Assembly: GCF_008271695.1 (NCBI RefSeq)
Contig: NZ_VKKY01000001.1
Span: 1,792,589-1,856,588, forward strand
Source of the DNA: Rufibacter hautae
Lineage (GTDB): Bacteria; Bacteroidota; Bacteroidia; Cytophagales; Hymenobacteraceae
Reading direction: 5' to 3'
DNA: 64,000 nt
Made by a program: the position numbers and the translations under genes. Below, one piece after another: positions 26,877-35,589 of the stretch. Below the pieces are notes generated by a model, which saw only the letters and a program-made list of their open reading frames with translations, had not been told where the DNA came from and did no database searches. Every line of letters begins with the position of its first letter. The stretch's first letter is position 1.

Positions 26877-26909
26877 CAAAAGGGTCTACCACTATGGTAG
26901 ACCCTTTTG
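26877..26909. terminator. Bidirectional terminator between DUF4249 and fasciclin genes
   Basis: CAAAAGGGTCTACC and GGTAGACCCTTTTG form a 14-bp perfect stem with loop ACTAT between two convergent genes. Confidence 0.85.
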
Positions 26910-26928
26910 CATTCACACGTGTCGTTAT

Positions 26929-27429
26929 CTAAAGTGCGTTAGTAGGTGGTGGAATGGCTCCGCTGAGTTGGTGCCAGACGCCATTCATATAGAGTTGGTC
27001 TGATTTCATCAGCCGCAGGCCACTCACCATGAGCGTTCCTTTTTTGCGGCAGACGCGCAGGCTGTTTCCGCCCATTGATTTTATGTCGGCGCCATCGCGC
27101 AGGTCCTCGGTGGTGAGGGTTCCTTTCACAATGTGCTGCTCCAAAAAGCTTCTGAGTTGTTCCGGCGAGTCGTTTTGGTGCTGGCCTAAAGCCTGGCTTG
27201 AAGGCGCAAAGAAGGTGTATTCCCCGCTGTTGGTGAGCATGGGCATCAAACCTGCTTTGGTCACCATGTCCAGCAGTACCGGGTCTTTCTGCGCGATGCC
27301 TTCGCCCAAGCTAGTTCGGTTTACCTTAGACACAGCAGCTGTCTTAGCCAAAAGAGATTGAGCCCTGCCGTTTGCCTGAAAAAACACGCAAAGGCAAAAC
27401 ACCAGATATACCTTAGTAAAATTCAACAT
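26929..27429 (-). CDS. Fasciclin domain-containing secreted protein
   Basis: 166 aa, one fasciclin (FAS1) domain after a signal peptide (CVFFQANGRAQ). The FAS1 hallmarks are LLDMVTKAGLMPMLTNSGEYTFFAPSSQAL near residues 50-80, LEQHIVKGTLTTEDL near 92-106 and GNSLRVCRKKGTLMVSG near 120. FAS1 proteins mediate surface adhesion or binding; the partner is not known. The gene is isolated. Confidence 0.9.
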   Translation of the reverse strand: MLNFTKVYLVFCLCVFFQANGRAQSLLAKTAAVSKVNRTSLGEGIAQKDPVLLDMVTKAGLMPMLTNSGEYTFFAPSSQALGQHQNDSPEQLRSFLEQHIVKGTLTTEDLRDGADIKSMGGNSLRVCRKKGTLMVSGLRLMKSDQLYMNGVWHQLSGAIPPPTNAL

Positions 27430-27530
27430 TCATCTACCCTCCTTTTCCTTAAAAATGCTGTAATACAATAGTATACGTAAGTTCCAAAGAAAAGATAGAG
27501 CCATGCTCCTAGGGTAAATACAAAACTACC

Positions 27531-28166
27531 CTAACCTGTAATGGATTGAATGATGGTCTGGAAGAAGTTCAGGAGTTGGCTAGGTATCAAAATGATGCTC
27601 ACCACAAACCCGAAAGCCGCGCCATAGAAGTGGGCACTGTGGTTGATGCCGTCGCCGCTGCTCCTGGTGCTTAGGTAATAGGAATAGAAGAGATACAATG
27701 CCCCAAAGATGTATCCTTTGATGGGAATGGGAATAGGGAAAATGAGCATCTCCGTTAGCGGGTTGAAATAGATGCTGGCAAAGATGATGGCCGCCACCCC
27801 GCCTGAGGCCCCCAGAGAATAGTACCGGCTGTCGTTCTTATGTTTGAAGTACGTGGGCAGGTCTGATATGATGATGGCTAATAGGTAGAGCGAGACGTAG
27901 AGAATGGCCCCAGTGGTAAACCCGAACACCCCCATAAACTGGTTCTCTACCACCCCCCCGAAGAAGTACAGCGAGAACATATTGAAGAAAAGGTGCATGA
28001 AATCGGCGTGCAGAAAGCCGGAGGTGAGCAGGCGCCACCACTCATTGTTGCGCGCCACCGACTGCGGATGATGCACCCAATTCTCCATCAGGTTCTGGTT
28101 CTGCCAGGCAAACAAAGAAGCAAGGACGGTAACGGCAATGATGATAAAGGTGATGGTAATGGGCAT
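27531..28166 (-). CDS. Rhomboid family intramembrane serine protease
   Basis: 211 aa with six membrane helices. The catalytic Ser lies in YYSLGASGGVAAIIFASIYF (GASG) near residue 113, and the catalytic His in NHSAHFYGAAFGFVVS near 178. The HADFMHLFFNMFSLYFFGG loop is typical. Rhomboids cleave membrane-anchored substrates within the bilayer. The natural substrate is unknown. The start is the first ATG; the gene is alone with a gap of about 100 bp to the fasciclin gene. Confidence 0.93.
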   Translation of the reverse strand: MPITITFIIIAVTVLASLFAWQNQNLMENWVHHPQSVARNNEWWRLLTSGFLHADFMHLFFNMFSLYFFGGVVENQFMGVFGFTTGAILYVSLYLLAIIISDLPTYFKHKNDSRYYSLGASGGVAAIIFASIYFNPLTEMLIFPIPIPIKGYIFGALYLFYSYYLSTRSSGDGINHSAHFYGAAFGFVVSIILIPSQLLNFFQTIIQSITG

Positions 28167-28327
28167 GTGGCTCTAAATAGGTACAGAACAGATGAGGCAG
28201 CAGCCCCAAACAAAGGCTCAAGTTAGCAAAACCTGAGCAATTAAGACGATGAACGGCATTCTCCCTCCGCCAGTTTAGAAGGTAAGAAATCACCTTTTAC
28301 AGACCAAGCAACCAGAAGTATGAAAGC

Positions 28328-28365
28328 CGTTTTACGCACCATTCAAGAAAAACAGGGCTAAAACA
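28328..28365. repeat. Dispersed nested palindrome (copy 11), degenerate left arm
   Basis: CGTTTTACGCACCATTC...GAAAAACAGGGCTAAAACAG. The right arm is well conserved. Confidence 0.55.
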
Positions 28366-28428
28366 GCTTACCTCCAACTCAATCAACTAGAAAGCTACTT
28401 CATAAATCGGCAAAGCCGAAATCAAGCA

Positions 28429-29403
28429 TTAGCTCTCGCGCTCAATCAACTGAAGGGCCAGTTGCCGGAGCAGTTCTTTTTTGCTGTTGAGGGCATTAAC
28501 TTCGTTCAGGTGGTGGAGGGCTTTCTGGAAGTAGTGGTTGATCTGGCTGTGGGTAGTGGCCTGGATGTCCAGCTCGTCATAGATGGATTTTACGGCCGCT
28601 ACTTTCTGCTTTTCCTGACCGTTGTCGCCTTGGCCCTGCCAGCGGCGCAGTTCCTCGCGCTGCGTGGCGGAGGAGCGTTCCAGGGCTTTCAGTAGCAGGT
28701 ACGTTTTCTTGTCTGAGACAATATCGCCGCCCACGCGCTTCCCGAATTTGGCTTGGTCCCCGTACACATCCAGCAGGTCATCGCGGAGCTGGAAAGCAAT
28801 GCCCATGTTGATCCCGAATTCCTTCAGGTGGCGGGCATCTTCTGCGGCAGCGTTGTTGAGCAGCGCACCCAGCTCCAGCGCGAAGCCCAGCAGCACGGCG
28901 GTCTTGAGCTTGATCATGTGCAGGTACTCTTCAATCCGCACATCCTGGCGGCTCTCAAAGTTCATGTCCAGTTGCTGACCTTCGCATACCTCGGCAGCGC
29001 AGGTACTGAACAGCTGCAATACTTTAGGCAATTTTAAAGGATCAACGCCCAGAAAGCACTCATAGGCGCGCACCAGCATGACATCGCCGCTGAGAATAGC
29101 GGTGCTGGTGTTCCATTTCTCGTGCACGGTTTCCTGGCCGCGGCGCAAAGGCGCGTTGTCCATGATGTCATCGTGCATGAGCGTGAAGTTATGGAAAACC
29201 TCTACCCCAACGGCGGGCATGAGGGCCTTCTCCACGTCGTCATGGAAGAGGTAAGCACCCAGGACCGTCAGCAGCGGACGCACTCTTTTACCGCCCAGGT
29301 CCATCATGTACCGGATGGGCGCATAGAGTTCATCGGGGAACTGCCCGTACCGGAGGGTAGACAGCGTCTGGTGGATACGTTCTGAGAATTGGGAGATATT
29401 CAC
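28429..29403 (-). CDS. Polyprenyl synthetase (geranylgeranyl/octaprenyl-type)
   Basis: About 324 aa from the GTG at 29403 (MNISQFSERIHQTL); an in-frame TTG at 29430 adds nine residues. The class-specific Asp-rich motifs are visible: HDDIMD near residue 90 (first, DDxxD) and RDDLLD near 208 (second). GKRVRPLL near 46 is the substrate-binding motif. It extends allylic diphosphates with IPP to make the chain for quinones or lipid carriers. A -7 box TAGCTTTG lies about 50-75 bp upstream. Confidence 0.92.
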   Translation of the reverse strand: MNISQFSERIHQTLSTLRYGQFPDELYAPIRYMMDLGGKRVRPLLTVLGAYLFHDDVEKALMPAVGVEVFHNFTLMHDDIMDNAPLRRGQETVHEKWNTSTAILSGDVMLVRAYECFLGVDPLKLPKVLQLFSTCAAEVCEGQQLDMNFESRQDVRIEEYLHMIKLKTAVLLGFALELGALLNNAAAEDARHLKEFGINMGIAFQLRDDLLDVYGDQAKFGKRVGGDIVSDKKTYLLLKALERSSATQREELRRWQGQGDNGQEKQKVAAVKSIYDELDIQATTHSQINHYFQKALHHLNEVNALNSKKELLRQLALQLIERES

Positions 29404-29475
29404 AGGAGTATTTTTTAAGCGATTGGGCAAAGTCCTTTGGGTTAGATGAAAATGCGGTTTCTTTACTTACCGCCA

Positions 29476-29483
29476 AAGCTACA
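29476..29483 (-). promoter_or_regulatory. Candidate -7 box of the polyprenyl synthase promoter
   Basis: Minus strand reads TAGCTTTG (TAnnTTTG), in an AT-rich stretch before the gene. No clear TTTG at the -33 spacing. Confidence 0.45.
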
Positions 29484-29528
29484 GTAAAATAAAGAAACCG
29501 CGTTTTTGTTTTTACTCATAAGCCTTAA

Positions 29529-29574
29529 AAAGCGTTTCCAGACCCTTTTGGGTAAAAGAGCCCGAAAACGCTTT
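29529..29574 (-). repeat. Dispersed nested palindrome (copy 12) acting as terminator of rnr
   Basis: AAAGCGTTT...AAAACGCTTT outer stem of about 9 bp, with CCAGACCC/GGGT and TTTT/AAAA inside. It is 13 bp after the rnr stop. Confidence 0.75.
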
Positions 29575-29586
29575 CAAAGAAACCGA

Positions 29587-31938
29587 TTATTTCTTCACGG
29601 TGTCAATCAAGATCAGGTCAATGGTACGCTCCAGCACGTTGGCGGCTTTCACCTCCACCATCACCTCATCGCCAAACGAGATAATGCGTTTGTTGTTCTG
29701 CCCGATGATGCGGTAGTTAGCGGAGTCCAGTTCGTAGAAGTCGTCCTGCAGATCGGCTAGGCGGACCATGCCTTCGCACTTGTTCTCCTCAATCTCCACG
29801 TACATGCCCCAGTCAGTTAAGCCAGACACGATGCCCTTGAACTGCTGCCCAATGAACCCGCTGATGTACTCCACCTGCTTGAACTTGATGGATGCCCGCT
29901 CAGCATCGGCGGCGCGTTTCTCCATGTCTGAGGAGTGCTGGCTGCGCTCTTCAAACTCTTCCTTCTCGGCGGAGAAATCCTTCTGCTCATACTGGTGTAT
30001 CAAGCGGTGCGCCATCATATCTGGGTACCGCCGGATAGGTGACGTGAAGTGCGAGTAGTGCGCGAACGCCAACCCGAAGTGCCCTTCTTCCTCGGTGCTG
30101 TACTTGGCTTTGGCCATGGTTCTGATAGCCAAACTCTGCAGTACGCTTTGTTCGGGCTTGCCATGGGTCTGATCGGCCAGCTTGTTCAGCTCTTTGGAGA
30201 TGTCCTTGCCTTCCTCCAGATCTACCTTGTACCCGAACTTGCGCGCGAACACAGAGAAGTTCAACAGTTTCTCCGGATCTGGCGCACCGTGCGTACGGTA
30301 CACCATGGTAAGTTTCTTGTTGCCTTTGCGCTGCTTGTACACGTGCTCGGCCACGTACTTGTTGGCCAGCAGCATGAACTCCTCAATGAGTTTGTGCGCG
30401 TCTTTGCGCTCTTTCACGTACAGGTGCAGCGGCTTGCCGTTCTCATCCAGCTTGAATTTCACCTCGATGGTCTCAAAGTTCACGGCTCCGTTCTGGAAGC
30501 GTTTGTCTTTGAATTTCTTGGCCAGCTCGTTCAGCTTCAGGATTTCCTGCGCGTAATCGCCTTCGCCGGTCTCAATCACCTCCTGGGCTTCTTCGTAGGC
30601 GAAGCGGCGGTCTGAGTGAATGATGGTACGGCCCACCCAGTAGTTGTGGACCTTGGCGTTGTCATCCATCTCAAACACCACTGAGAACGTGAGTTTGTCT
30701 TCGTGCGGACGCAGCGAGCACAGGCCGTTAGACAGGCGCTCGGGCAGCATGGGAATGGTACGGTCTACCAGGTACACCGAGGTGGCGCGGCGGTAAGCCT
30801 CTTTCTCCAGTCTGCTGTTGGGCTGCACGTAATGGGTCACATCGGCAATGTGCACCCCAATCTCCCAGTTGCCGTTCTCCAGTTGGCGCATGCTCAGGGC
30901 ATCGTCAAAGTCTTTGGCATCTGCCGGGTCAATGGTGAATGTGGTGATGTCTCTGAAGTCGCGGCGCTTGGCGATTTCCTCCTGGGTGATGGTATCCGGT
31001 ATGGCATTGGCCTCTTTCTCCACCGACTCTGGGAACTCAAACGGCAACCCGAACTCAGCCATGATGGCGTGGATCTCGGCGTTGTGCTCACCTGCCGGTC
31101 CAAAGACGCGGATGATCTCGCCCGTAGGGCTTTTCTGCGGATCCTCGGGCCACTCCGTCACTTTCACCAGCACTTTGTCGCCGTGGTTGGCATCGGCTAA
31201 GCCGCGCTCGCCCACAAATACGTCAAAGTACATTTTCTTCTGATCGGGCACGATGAAGCCGTAGCCTTTGGACATCTCCAGACGGCCCACGATCTCCTCG
31301 CGCTGGCGCTGGATCACCTCCACCACTTCCCCCTCGGGACGTTCATTGGCCCGGCGGGTTCTGCGCAGTTGTATGCGCACGGTATCGCCGTCCATGGCAA
31401 ACATGAGTTTCTCTACCGGTACCCGGATGTCCTGCTCGCTTTCCTCGGTCACCACATAGGCGTGACGGGCGTTGGCCAAGTCCACCTTGCCCACCATGGT
31501 AGCGCCTCCCCGGCGGGAGACAGTGGCGCCGCGGTCAGAATCTCTCTCTCGGCGGCTGCCGCGCTCAGGGCGGTCAAAGCTTTTCTCCACGCTGCCGCGG
31601 AACTCTGGGTTCAGGATATAGGAGTCATCCGGCAGGAAAATCAACTCGCCGTTTTTGCTCATCTTTTTCAGGAGACTGGAAACCACTTCGCGGCCTTCTT
31701 TGTCGTTGACGCCCAACCGGCGGTGCAGCTGGCGGTACGTGAACACCTTCTTAGGCTCCTGCCCGAAGATATTCAACAGCACCTCCCTAGACACCTCGCC
31801 CGCGTTCTGGCTGCGGCCACTGCGTCTGCCGGAAGCGCCGCCTTTTTCGCGGCGGGGAGCACCTTTGTCTTTTCTGGTATTACTAGACCGCGGGGCAGAA
31901 TCTCTGCCGGCACCCGGGCCTCTTCTTTTTCTTTCCAT
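29587..31938 (-). CDS. rnr: Ribonuclease R
   Basis: 783 aa. RNase R is a 3'-5' exoribonuclease that degrades structured RNA. The N-terminal 55 residues are low-complexity and Arg/Gly/Ser/Lys-rich (MERKRRGPGAGRDSAPRSS...). Then come a winged-helix part (EVLLNIFGQEPKKVFTYRQL), cold-shock domains, and the RNB domain with the acidic cluster IDPADAKDFDDALSM near 340. YSHFTSPIRRYPDMMAHRL is near 655 and a C-terminal S1 domain (GFIGQQFKGIVSGLTDWGMYVEIEENKCEG) is near 690. Length and order match RNase R. Downstream is the copy-12 palindrome. Confidence 0.95.
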   Translation of the reverse strand: MERKRRGPGAGRDSAPRSSNTRKDKGAPRREKGGASGRRSGRSQNAGEVSREVLLNIFGQEPKKVFTYRQLHRRLGVNDKEGREVVSSLLKKMSKNGELIFLPDDSYILNPEFRGSVEKSFDRPERGSRRERDSDRGATVSRRGGATMVGKVDLANARHAYVVTEESEQDIRVPVEKLMFAMDGDTVRIQLRRTRRANERPEGEVVEVIQRQREEIVGRLEMSKGYGFIVPDQKKMYFDVFVGERGLADANHGDKVLVKVTEWPEDPQKSPTGEIIRVFGPAGEHNAEIHAIMAEFGLPFEFPESVEKEANAIPDTITQEEIAKRRDFRDITTFTIDPADAKDFDDALSMRQLENGNWEIGVHIADVTHYVQPNSRLEKEAYRRATSVYLVDRTIPMLPERLSNGLCSLRPHEDKLTFSVVFEMDDNAKVHNYWVGRTIIHSDRRFAYEEAQEVIETGEGDYAQEILKLNELAKKFKDKRFQNGAVNFETIEVKFKLDENGKPLHLYVKERKDAHKLIEEFMLLANKYVAEHVYKQRKGNKKLTMVYRTHGAPDPEKLLNFSVFARKFGYKVDLEEGKDISKELNKLADQTHGKPEQSVLQSLAIRTMAKAKYSTEEEGHFGLAFAHYSHFTSPIRRYPDMMAHRLIHQYEQKDFSAEKEEFEERSQHSSDMEKRAADAERASIKFKQVEYISGFIGQQFKGIVSGLTDWGMYVEIEENKCEGMVRLADLQDDFYELDSANYRIIGQNNKRIISFGDEVMVEVKAANVLERTIDLILIDTVKK

Positions 31939-32055
31939 TAATTCTTTTCAATTTCTAGTAGATTCTGTTTTCAAGGCAGAACCTGGGCGGCATGGTAGCT
32001 GCCAAATAAGTTTCAATCCTGCTTCCCTTCTACGTTGGAAAGCGTTTAGTATATG

Positions 32056-32093
32056 CTGTTTAAAGCCTCATTTTACGAAAACATGGCAAAAAC
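32056..32093. repeat. Dispersed nested palindrome (copy 13), degenerate
   Basis: CTGTTTAAAGCCTCATTTTACGAAAACATGGC...AAAAAC. Between rnr and the ABC gene. Confidence 0.5.
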
Positions 32094-32123
32094 ACCTTTG
32101 CGGGGAAGCACCTGCAAATATAT

Positions 32124-33947
32124 CTATTGTTCTATACTTGCTTTGTACGCTTTTCGTTTCTCTTGCGCCGCTAAAATATCCTTGAGCTCCCCAGCCGGGA
32201 CGGCCTGGAGCAAGGCTTTGGTGTAAGGCTGCTGCGGAGAAGCGAAAATCTGGTGCGCGGGCCCCTGCTCCACAATGCGGCCTTTGTCCATCACCAGCAG
32301 GCGATCAGACATGAATCTGGCCAAAGAGAGGTCGTGGGTAATAAAGAGGAGCGTGAGGTTGAAATCGCGCTTGAGACGGTTGAGCAGGTTCAGGATCTGG
32401 GCCTGCACCGATACGTCTAAAGACGAGACGATTTCATCACAGATGATACACGTGGGTTCCAGCGCCAACGCCCTGGCAATGCAGATACGCTGTAATTGTC
32501 CGCCGGAAAATTCATGGGGATAACGGTGAAAATGCTCGGGCAGAAGGTGAACGGTCTCTAGTAACTCAAAGGTCCGGTGCCTTCTCTCCTGTTGGGTATG
32601 TAACACCCCGTGCACCTGCATGGGTTCCATAATGGCGGCCCCTATTTTCATCATAGGATTGAGCGAAGCCAACGGATTTTGGAAGATCATCTGGAAGTCT
32701 TTCCTGCTTTTCCGCAGCTCCTCCGCGGGCAAATCAAACCAATCTTTCCTGTTGAAAACTACTTTCCCCAAGGTAGGCTCTATCAACCGCAACAAAGCCC
32801 GCCCCAACGTGGTTTTCCCACAGCCAGATTCGCCCACGATGCCCAACGTCTCACCCGGGAAAACCTCAAAGGAAATGCCGTTTACTGCTTTCACCACCTC
32901 TTTTTGTTGCCAAAAGAACAATCTACCCCGGGTGAATTTCACGTGGATATCTTGTACTTGCAGGATAGGCTCTCCTGCTATCTCTTTCTCCCTTGAAAAG
33001 TCCTGATCTTGCTTCACTTTTTGGGTCTTTTCCACTGCTTTCTGAGGGCTTTCCGTTTCAGCGTCATTTTCCTGAAAACGGTTCTGAAACTCCCCCGGGC
33101 TGAAGTCTAAAAGGGTGGGCAAAACGTTTCCTTGGGTGTGCAAGGTGGGCCTACAGGCGAGCAAGGCTTTGGTGTACGGATGCTGCGGATTGGTAAAGAT
33201 TTGCGTTACGGTCCCCTCTTCCACTATATGGCCTTGGTACATCACTAAAATCCGGTCTGCGATTTCGGCCACTACGCCCAGGTCATGGGAAATAAATAGC
33301 AGGGCCATCTCTTTTCTAAGCCGCAGTTCATTGAGCAACTGCAGGATTCCGGCCTGTACGGTGACATCCAAGGCTGTGGTAGGTTCATCCGCGATGAGGA
33401 GAGAAGGTTCGCAGGCCATGGCCATGGCAATCATGATCCGTTGCTTCTGTCCCCCGGAAAGCTCATGTGGAAAACGCCTGAAAATCTTTTCCGGCTCGGG
33501 CAGCTTCACTAACTCAAAAAGCGCCAGGGTGCGGGAATACGCCTCTTTTTTTGAAATAGGCAAGTGGATGAGCAAAGCCTCTGCAACCTGTTTTCCACAG
33601 GAGATCACGGGGTTCAAGGAGGAGGAAGGGTCTTGGAAGATGATGGAAATCTCCTGGCCTCTTACCTGGGGCAACTGCTTTTCCAGGAGTTTCAATAAGT
33701 CTATCCGGCCCAATCCAGGAGAGTTGAACATAGCAGAACCAGAGATCTGAACCTCACCTCGGGGCAAAAGCTGCATGAGCGATAGGGCTGTCACTGTCTT
33801 ACCCGAGCCGGACTCCCCCACAATGGCCACAGCCTCCCCTTTCCTGATCTCAAATGAAATACCCTTTACAGCCGGCACCGTTTCCTGTCGCGTTTCAAAG
33901 GCGATATCCAATTGGTCTACTTGTAACAAGGGCGCGGCTGTAGGCAT
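32124..33947 (-). CDS. Dipeptide/oligopeptide-type ABC ATPase with two fused NBDs
   Basis: 607 aa, two complete ATPase domains of the peptide/nickel importer group. The first (about 8-250) has Walker A VGESGSGKTVTALSLM and Walker B LIADEPTTALDVTVQ; the second (about 330-590) has VGESGCGKTTLGRALLRL and IICDEIVSSLDVSVQ. Both have the SGGQ signature (HELSGGQKQRIMIAMA and HEFSGGQLQRICIARALALE). Each ends with the PHP-type oligopeptide C-terminal segment (PQHPYTKALL, PQQPYTKALL). The fusion resembles GsiA/YejF. No permease or binding-protein gene is next to it, so partners lie elsewhere or it works with other subunits. Confidence 0.93.
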   Translation of the reverse strand: MPTAAPLLQVDQLDIAFETRQETVPAVKGISFEIRKGEAVAIVGESGSGKTVTALSLMQLLPRGEVQISGSAMFNSPGLGRIDLLKLLEKQLPQVRGQEISIIFQDPSSSLNPVISCGKQVAEALLIHLPISKKEAYSRTLALFELVKLPEPEKIFRRFPHELSGGQKQRIMIAMAMACEPSLLIADEPTTALDVTVQAGILQLLNELRLRKEMALLFISHDLGVVAEIADRILVMYQGHIVEEGTVTQIFTNPQHPYTKALLACRPTLHTQGNVLPTLLDFSPGEFQNRFQENDAETESPQKAVEKTQKVKQDQDFSREKEIAGEPILQVQDIHVKFTRGRLFFWQQKEVVKAVNGISFEVFPGETLGIVGESGCGKTTLGRALLRLIEPTLGKVVFNRKDWFDLPAEELRKSRKDFQMIFQNPLASLNPMMKIGAAIMEPMQVHGVLHTQQERRHRTFELLETVHLLPEHFHRYPHEFSGGQLQRICIARALALEPTCIICDEIVSSLDVSVQAQILNLLNRLKRDFNLTLLFITHDLSLARFMSDRLLVMDKGRIVEQGPAHQIFASPQQPYTKALLQAVPAGELKDILAAQEKRKAYKASIEQ

Positions 33948-34196
33948 ATAGACAGTGAGTTGCGTAGGGATGGAGACTTGGCTTAAATATGCTTAAGATA
34001 TCATCTGCCTTACCTGATTTTTAACCACCAATAGAACTAAATACTAGCAGAATGTTGACCAGATTTCCGCTTGAAACATCTTTGACGCCTCTATATAGCA
34101 GAAAATTTATTTATCGGCACAACTTAAATAATTAAACCTGAGTATTGACATTACCGCGTGCCCTCCTCCATTTCTTTTGATTTTAGAGCCGTTTTT

Positions 34197-34811
34197 ATGA
34201 AACACGTTAACTTCCTAAGCAACCTTCTTTTAAAAAGCGTTTTAGTAGGGTTCTTTTTCCTGTTTGCCGTACAGGGTGCCTCCGCGCAATACCGCTATCC
34301 CAACCATTTCAGAACCGGTGTAGGGTTCGCCTACATCCTGGACGGAGACAATAGCGGCGCCTTGTTCTCCCAGCAATATACCCGTGAACTCACAGACCAT
34401 CTCCATTTCACAGTTTCCGCGGAGTACCTCAGTTCCTCCCGATATGATAAACAGATACAGCTTTTCACTTCCAGAAAAGCCTTTGTCATGTTTGATGCCT
34501 CCTTCTTCTATGACCTGCTGGAGACGGAGCGCTACACCATTAAATTCGGGGCGGGGCCTGCCGTGCGGCGGCGTTCAGAATTAGACCTGGTGAGAGGAGG
34601 CGTGGATGATGATGTAGTCACTACGCCAGGTAGAAGTTCAGATGAGGTGTTCGTCCATATTAGAGAAAAGGACTTCGGGGGCAAAGCGGTTTTTGAAACT
34701 GACTTCTTTGATGACAGCCGTTTGTTCTTCGGGATGCGGGCTGCCGGGTATTTCTATAATAAAGGAACTTCCATCTTCGCGGTGGGCCTTAACATGGGCT
34801 ACTCCTTTTAA
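34197..34811 (+). CDS. Outer-membrane beta-barrel-like exported protein
   Basis: About 204 aa from the ATG at 34197 (MKHVNFLSNLLLKSVLVGFFFLFAVQ); the frame also extends 39 bp to a GTG. The signal peptide ends in GASAQ. The rest is strand-rich with alternating hydrophobic residues and aromatic ends (FRTGVGFAYILDG, LHFTVSAEYLSSSRYD, YTIKFGAGPAVRRRS, SRLFFGMRAAGYF, SIFAVGLNMGYSF), the look of an 8-strand outer-membrane barrel with terminal F. No specific function is visible. A half copy of the dispersed palindrome abuts the start. Confidence 0.75.
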   Translation: MKHVNFLSNLLLKSVLVGFFFLFAVQGASAQYRYPNHFRTGVGFAYILDGDNSGALFSQQYTRELTDHLHFTVSAEYLSSSRYDKQIQLFTSRKAFVMFDASFFYDLLETERYTIKFGAGPAVRRRSELDLVRGGVDDDVVTTPGRSSDEVFVHIREKDFGGKAVFETDFFDDSRLFFGMRAAGYFYNKGTSIFAVGLNMGYSF

Positions 34812-34834
34812 GCCGATTTCTTAAAAACACCTAT

Positions 34835-34874
34835 AAAAAAAGAGGGCTGCCTATTTAGACAGCCCTCTTTTTTT
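34835..34874. terminator. Bidirectional terminator between beta-barrel gene and lspA
   Basis: AAAAAAAGAGGGCTG and CAGCCCTCTTTTTTT form a 15-bp perfect stem with a 10-nt loop between convergent genes. It overlaps the end of the lspA coding frame. Confidence 0.9.
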
Positions 34875-35490
34875 ATGCCTCTACAATATTGATCTCGTGT
34901 TTTTCTTTCACTGGTGGTTGGTTCAAGAATCGGTTCTGGTTGAAGATGATGATCAGAACCCCCACAAAGATAGCGGCATCGGCTACGTTGAAGATGGGCC
35001 ACAGCGACATGGCTGTTCCCCCAATAAGCGGGATCCAGTTTGGCAAAATGCCTTCCCAAATGTCAATGTAGAACATGTCTATCACTTGGCCGTGCAGCCA
35101 CGGGGTAGAAACGCCGTAGGGCGCGTTGTCCAGCAAAACGCCGTAAAAAACGCTGTCAATGAGGTTACCGATAGCCCCGCCCAAAATTAAGCCTACACAG
35201 AAGATCAGTCCTTTGTGGTACTGGTTTTTGATGAGGTAGTACACCAGATACCCGATGGCCACCATAGCCACCATCCGGAAGACCGTCAGAATGATTTTGC
35301 CGTAAGCCGATCCCAGCTCCACCCCGAACGCCATGCCTGGGTTTAGGGTGTAATGCAGCTTAAACCAGTCCCCGAACACCGGGATCTGCCCGGACATGCC
35401 CATTTGCATGTTGTTGTGCACCAGCATTTTCACGGCCTGGTCTACGGCGATCACCAGCAAGGCAACCAGATAGTATTTTGCGTACTTCAT
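34873..35490 (-). CDS. lspA: Lipoprotein signal peptidase (signal peptidase II)
   Basis: 205 aa, a little longer than typical at the C-terminus. Four membrane helices with catalytic Asp residues in GGAIGNLIDSVFYG near residue 110 and FNVADAAIFVGVLII near 165-180, and the family signature FKLHYTLNPGMAFGVEL near 43. It removes the signal peptide from prolipoproteins after diacylglyceryl transfer. The ileS gene follows upstream-numbered on the same strand with a gap of about 100 bp that holds a long palindrome, so they may be one transcription unit. Confidence 0.95.
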   Translation of the reverse strand: MKYAKYYLVALLVIAVDQAVKMLVHNNMQMGMSGQIPVFGDWFKLHYTLNPGMAFGVELGSAYGKIILTVFRMVAMVAIGYLVYYLIKNQYHKGLIFCVGLILGGAIGNLIDSVFYGVLLDNAPYGVSTPWLHGQVIDMFYIDIWEGILPNWIPLIGGTAMSLWPIFNVADAAIFVGVLIIIFNQNRFLNQPPVKEKHEINIVEA

Positions 35491-35503
35491 GAGTAAGGTT
35501 TAA

Positions 35504-35551
35504 CCGGCCGTTTCAAGCTTCTTTGTCTTAAAGGAGGCCGAAAACGGCCGG
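35504..35551. repeat. Dispersed palindrome (copy 14) with long outer stem
   Basis: CCGGCCGTTT and AAACGGCCGG form a 10-bp perfect outer stem around a TTTGTCTTAAAGG centre. Between ileS and lspA on the same strand. Confidence 0.75.
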
Positions 35552-35589
35552 CGTTCAATCTTCTTTTAAATTCCTGGGTAAGTGTGCTC

